Assembly: GCF_001905445.1 (NCBI RefSeq)
Contig: NZ_LIVQ01000002.1
Location: forward strand, 496,001-560,000
Direction: 5' to 3'
DNA from: Streptomyces sp. CB00455
Lineage (GTDB): Bacteria > Actinomycetota > Actinomycetes > Streptomycetales > Streptomycetaceae
Length of the DNA stretch: 64,000 nucleotides
The notes beneath the pieces were generated by a model. It saw only the letters and a program-made list of their open reading frames with translations. It searched no databases and had not been told where the DNA came from. Positions 62,146-64,000 of this stretch are shown here, piece by piece. The position numbers and the translations under genes are program-made. The first letter of the stretch is position 1. Every line of letters begins with the position of its first letter.

Positions 62146-62730
62146 TCAGTCCAGTGCGACTGCGGTACGCAGAGGGTCCCGCAGATCCGTGCCGCGCGCG
62201 AGCCAGCGTTCCTGGAGGGCGGCCGCGCCGTGCACCCGTTTCCAGGCCGCCTCGTTCGCCGTCATCGGCAGCAGCGGCAGGAAGCGCACCGGGTCCAGGG
62301 GCTCCTCCAGTTCCAGGTCCTCCACGAGTCCGCCCGGCTCCGCCACCAGGACGGAGCTGAACGGCGCCCCGTCCCAGAGCGGTTCGCCCACCTCCAGCGA
62401 GGCCCCCGGGGCCACGACCAGGCCCTCGACCTGCGGGGAGGCGGCCAGCACGGCGAGCGGCCGCAGGAGTTTGTCGGTGGGCGCCAGTGCGCCGCGCACC
62501 GTCAGCACGAGCTCGGCACGCGGGCCGCGGACGGGGTCGGCGACCACGGCGGTCGGATCGGTCATCGGGTGCGCGGACATCCCGAGGGTCGCGTACCGCA
62601 CGAGGTCGCCCTCGGTGAAACGCAGTACCTCGATGCGGTCGGTGCCCAGGAAGGTGACGGCGGCGCGTGCGTCGGGTACGCCGAACGCGGTGCACAGCCT
62701 GGCCTCCACAAGGGCCAGAATTTCTGCCAT
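62146..62730 (-). CDS. Suppressor-of-fused domain protein
   Basis: A 194-residue protein. It fits the SUFU-like family (PF05076) common in bacteria, often as an immunity-like or regulatory domain. Recognisable parts are YATLGMSAHPMTD, RGPRAELVLTVRG and, near the end, LDPVRFLPLLPMTANE. No signal peptide or membrane helix. The ATG at 62730 was chosen as the first with protein-like sequence; the frame extends far upstream without it. It is the first gene of a minus-strand group with DUF6758, 58 bases apart. No adjacent toxin gene is seen, so an immunity role has no support here. Confidence 0.8.
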   Translation of the reverse strand: MAEILALVEARLCTAFGVPDARAAVTFLGTDRIEVLRFTEGDLVRYATLGMSAHPMTDPTAVVADPVRGPRAELVLTVRGALAPTDKLLRPLAVLAASPQVEGLVVAPGASLEVGEPLWDGAPFSSVLVAEPGGLVEDLELEEPLDPVRFLPLLPMTANEAAWKRVHGAAALQERWLARGTDLRDPLRTAVALD

Positions 62731-63140
62731 GGAGTGAGCATAGAACTCGTATCCGCCGGGTAAAGGGCGGGTCCTGACCATCCGTCGGCTGTTAGTGTGG
62801 ACAGCTGGTCGGGGTCGCAGGCAGCAGTGGCCCCCTCCAGCGGTAGCCGGGGGAGGCGGTTCGGTGCCCCTGGCGACAGGACGTCCCCCACGAGGGACCG
62901 GCCGGAGGAGGTGGGGCTGCGATGGACCGAAGTCGATCGTGCAGTACCAATCGCTCTTCCACTTCTGTGACGGGCGCCTCCCGCCCCCTTTGATCTCCTG
63001 ATCAGTAGAAGAGCGACGGCAGAACGTTGTCCTCCCGTCCTGTTCCCTCCCTCTGCACGGGCCTGCCCTGTCACGGCGCGCCACCCGGAGGGGGCCTCCC
63101 ACCCGCACGGTCCGCAGCCGTGCGCGCGAAGGAGCCTGCC
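62731..63140. other. 410-base divergent region: corA leader and SUFU promoter
   Basis: No gene is supported. On the plus strand a TAGTGT hexamer (62793-62798) may be a -10 element, leaving a corA leader of about 340 bases. This contains several inverted repeats: gtccc/gggac around 62855, tcgctcttc/gaagagcga enclosing 62951-63016, tgatc/gatca at 62991-63004, and gcacgg/ccgtgc near 63100. No M-box consensus is visible. Confidence 0.45.
62951..63016 (+). promoter_or_regulatory. Folded element in the corA leader
   Basis: tcgctcttc (62951-62959) and gaagagcga (63008-63016) can close a 66-base domain. Within it are a GC-rich hairpin (gggcgcctcccgccc, about 62972-62986) and a perfect tgatc/gatca hairpin with a four-base loop (62991-63004). 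The result resembles a three-way junction, 125 bases before the corA start. It is a candidate cis-acting RNA, seen only from base pairing. Confidence 0.35.
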
Positions 63141-64000
63141 ATGTCGATGCTGCCCTACCTGCGTGCGGCCGTCCGTCCGTCGCTGCGCAAGCCCACCCCC
63201 TCACAACCCGGCTACGACACCACCCGCGACCCGTCGGCGACCAGCGCGGTGGTCGACTGCGCCGTGTACCGCGACGGGCGGCGCGTGCCGGGCCCCCTCC
63301 GCCTGACGCCGCGTGAGGCGATCCGCCGGGTCCGCGAGGACGGCGGCTTCGCCTGGATCGGCCTGCACGAACCGACCGGGGCGGAGTTCGCGGGGATCGC
63401 GGCCACCTTCGGGCTGCACCCGCTGGCCGTGGAGGACGCGGTGCACGCGCACCAGCGGCCGAAGCTGGAGCGCTACGACGACACCCTCTTCACCGTCTTC
63501 AAGACGATCCACTACGTCGAGCACGCAGAACTGACCTCCACCAGCGAGGTCGTGGAGACCGGCGAGGTGATGTGCTTCACCGGGCCGGACTTCGTCATCA
63601 CCGTCCGGCACGGCGGCCAGGGCTCCCTCAAGGGCCTGCGCCACCGCCTCCAGGACGACCCGGACCTCCTGTCCAAGGGTCCTTCGTCGGTCCTGCACTC
63701 CATCGCCGACCACGTCGTCGACGGCTACGTCGCGGTCGCGTCGGCCGTGCAGGACGACATCGACGAGGTGGAGAGCGAGGTCTTCGCCGCCCCCGCCAAG
63801 GGTGCGGCGCGGCGCGGCGACGCGGGGCGCATCTACCAGCTCAAGCGAGAGGTGCTGGAGTTCAAGCGGGCGGTCTCGCCGCTGCTGCGTCCGATGGAGC
63901 TGCTGAGCGAGCGGCCGATGCGGCTGGTGGATCCCGGCATCCAGAAGTACTTCCGCGACGTCGCCGACCACCTGGCGCGGGTGCACGAGCAGGTGGTGGG
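63141..64000 (+). CDS. corA: CorA-family magnesium/cobalt transporter, 3' partial
   Basis: The first 286 residues of a CorA-type divalent-cation channel; the gene runs off the window. The cytoplasmic N-terminal domain is visible: an alpha/beta part (FAWIGLHEPTGAEF, HPLAVEDAVHAHQRPKLERYDD, then the strand FTVFKTIHYV) and the long helices beginning AVASAVQDDIDEVESEVF. The transmembrane pair with the GMN motif lies beyond the window. The ATG at 63141 has aaggag seven bases upstream. It is preceded by a long leader that may hold regulatory RNA. Transport of Mg2+ or Co2+ is known for the family. Confidence 0.93.
   Translation, partial: MSMLPYLRAAVRPSLRKPTPSQPGYDTTRDPSATSAVVDCAVYRDGRRVPGPLRLTPREAIRRVREDGGFAWIGLHEPTGAEFAGIAATFGLHPLAVEDAVHAHQRPKLERYDDTLFTVFKTIHYVEHAELTSTSEVVETGEVMCFTGPDFVITVRHGGQGSLKGLRHRLQDDPDLLSKGPSSVLHSIADHVVDGYVAVASAVQDDIDEVESEVFAAPAKGAARRGDAGRIYQLKREVLEFKRAVSPLLRPMELLSERPMRLVDPGIQKYFRDVADHLARVHEQVV

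Noticed and set aside
62793..63140. M-box magnesium riboswitch before corA
   Set aside because: The conserved M-box core sequence is not present; only generic hairpins are visible.

Overview
The window is GC-rich (well over 70 % by eye), with strong G/C bias at third codon positions, many GTG starts and apparently leaderless genes. It carries a WhiB-family regulator of the WblC/WhiB7 type, TerD/AIM24 proteins, initiator tRNAs without an encoded CCA, and mycoredoxin in place of a glutathione system. All of this points to a Streptomyces chromosome, and to the conserved core rather than the arms. No prophage, intact insertion sequence, CRISPR array or biosynthetic megacluster is visible.

Layout. 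1-5.6 kb: end of rsgA, a MITE-like element, sugE with a TetR gene, hisN, a CBS-domain protein, and the divergent pair katA / Fur-type regulator. 5.6-8.2 kb: two identical initiator tRNA genes flanking a Sel1-repeat protein. 8.3-17.5 kb: UPF0182 membrane protein, PPA1309 protein, membrane-anchored PDZ/Lon-type protease, moaE, SDR protein, Zincin_2 protein and a coupled Nudix hydrolase. 17.6-20.7 kb: an operon of three AIM24 genes, the first fused to TerD. 20.9-24.5 kb: YgjP-like metallopeptidase, ThiF-like protein, ABC1 kinase and a zinc-ribbon protein. 24.6-26 kb: the wblC operon with an autoregulated-type promoter, a 112-codon leader ORF, an attenuator hairpin and a coupled 109-residue ORF. 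26-39 kb: uvrD2, mycoredoxin, nudC, an M20 dipeptidase, the adnB/adnA motor-nuclease genes and an alkyltransferase-like gene. 39-45 kb: a kinase-like/LPG-synthase-like membrane protein, a MerR regulator and a secreted alpha/beta hydrolase. 44.9-53 kb: moeZ, a four-gene PelF/GH135-type polysaccharide cluster, a DUF3152 protease-like protein and an alpha/beta hydrolase. 53-64 kb: TetR/DUF3107 pair, ferritin-like protein, a DEAD-box helicase that seems to start at CTG, a hydrolase, a 50-residue ORF, MarC, PHP, DUF6758 and SUFU-domain proteins, and the start of corA.

As I remember the M. tuberculosis map, the backbone (UPF0182, PDZ-Lon, Zincin_2, ABC1 kinase, whiB7, uvrD2, mycoredoxin, nudC, adnAB, alkyltransferase-like, moeZ/moeB, DUF3152, TetR, DUF3107, ferritin-like, RhlE) keeps the gene order of Rv3193c-Rv3211. 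The Streptomyces-specific parts are what sits between these genes: the AIM24/TerD operon, the kinase/LPG protein, and the PelF/GH135 cluster. Functional themes are DNA end resection and repair, redox and translation-inhibitor stress, molybdopterin sulfur chemistry, envelope proteins and polysaccharide handling.

All calls come from reading the sequence. Family names rest on recognised motifs and were not checked by a database search.
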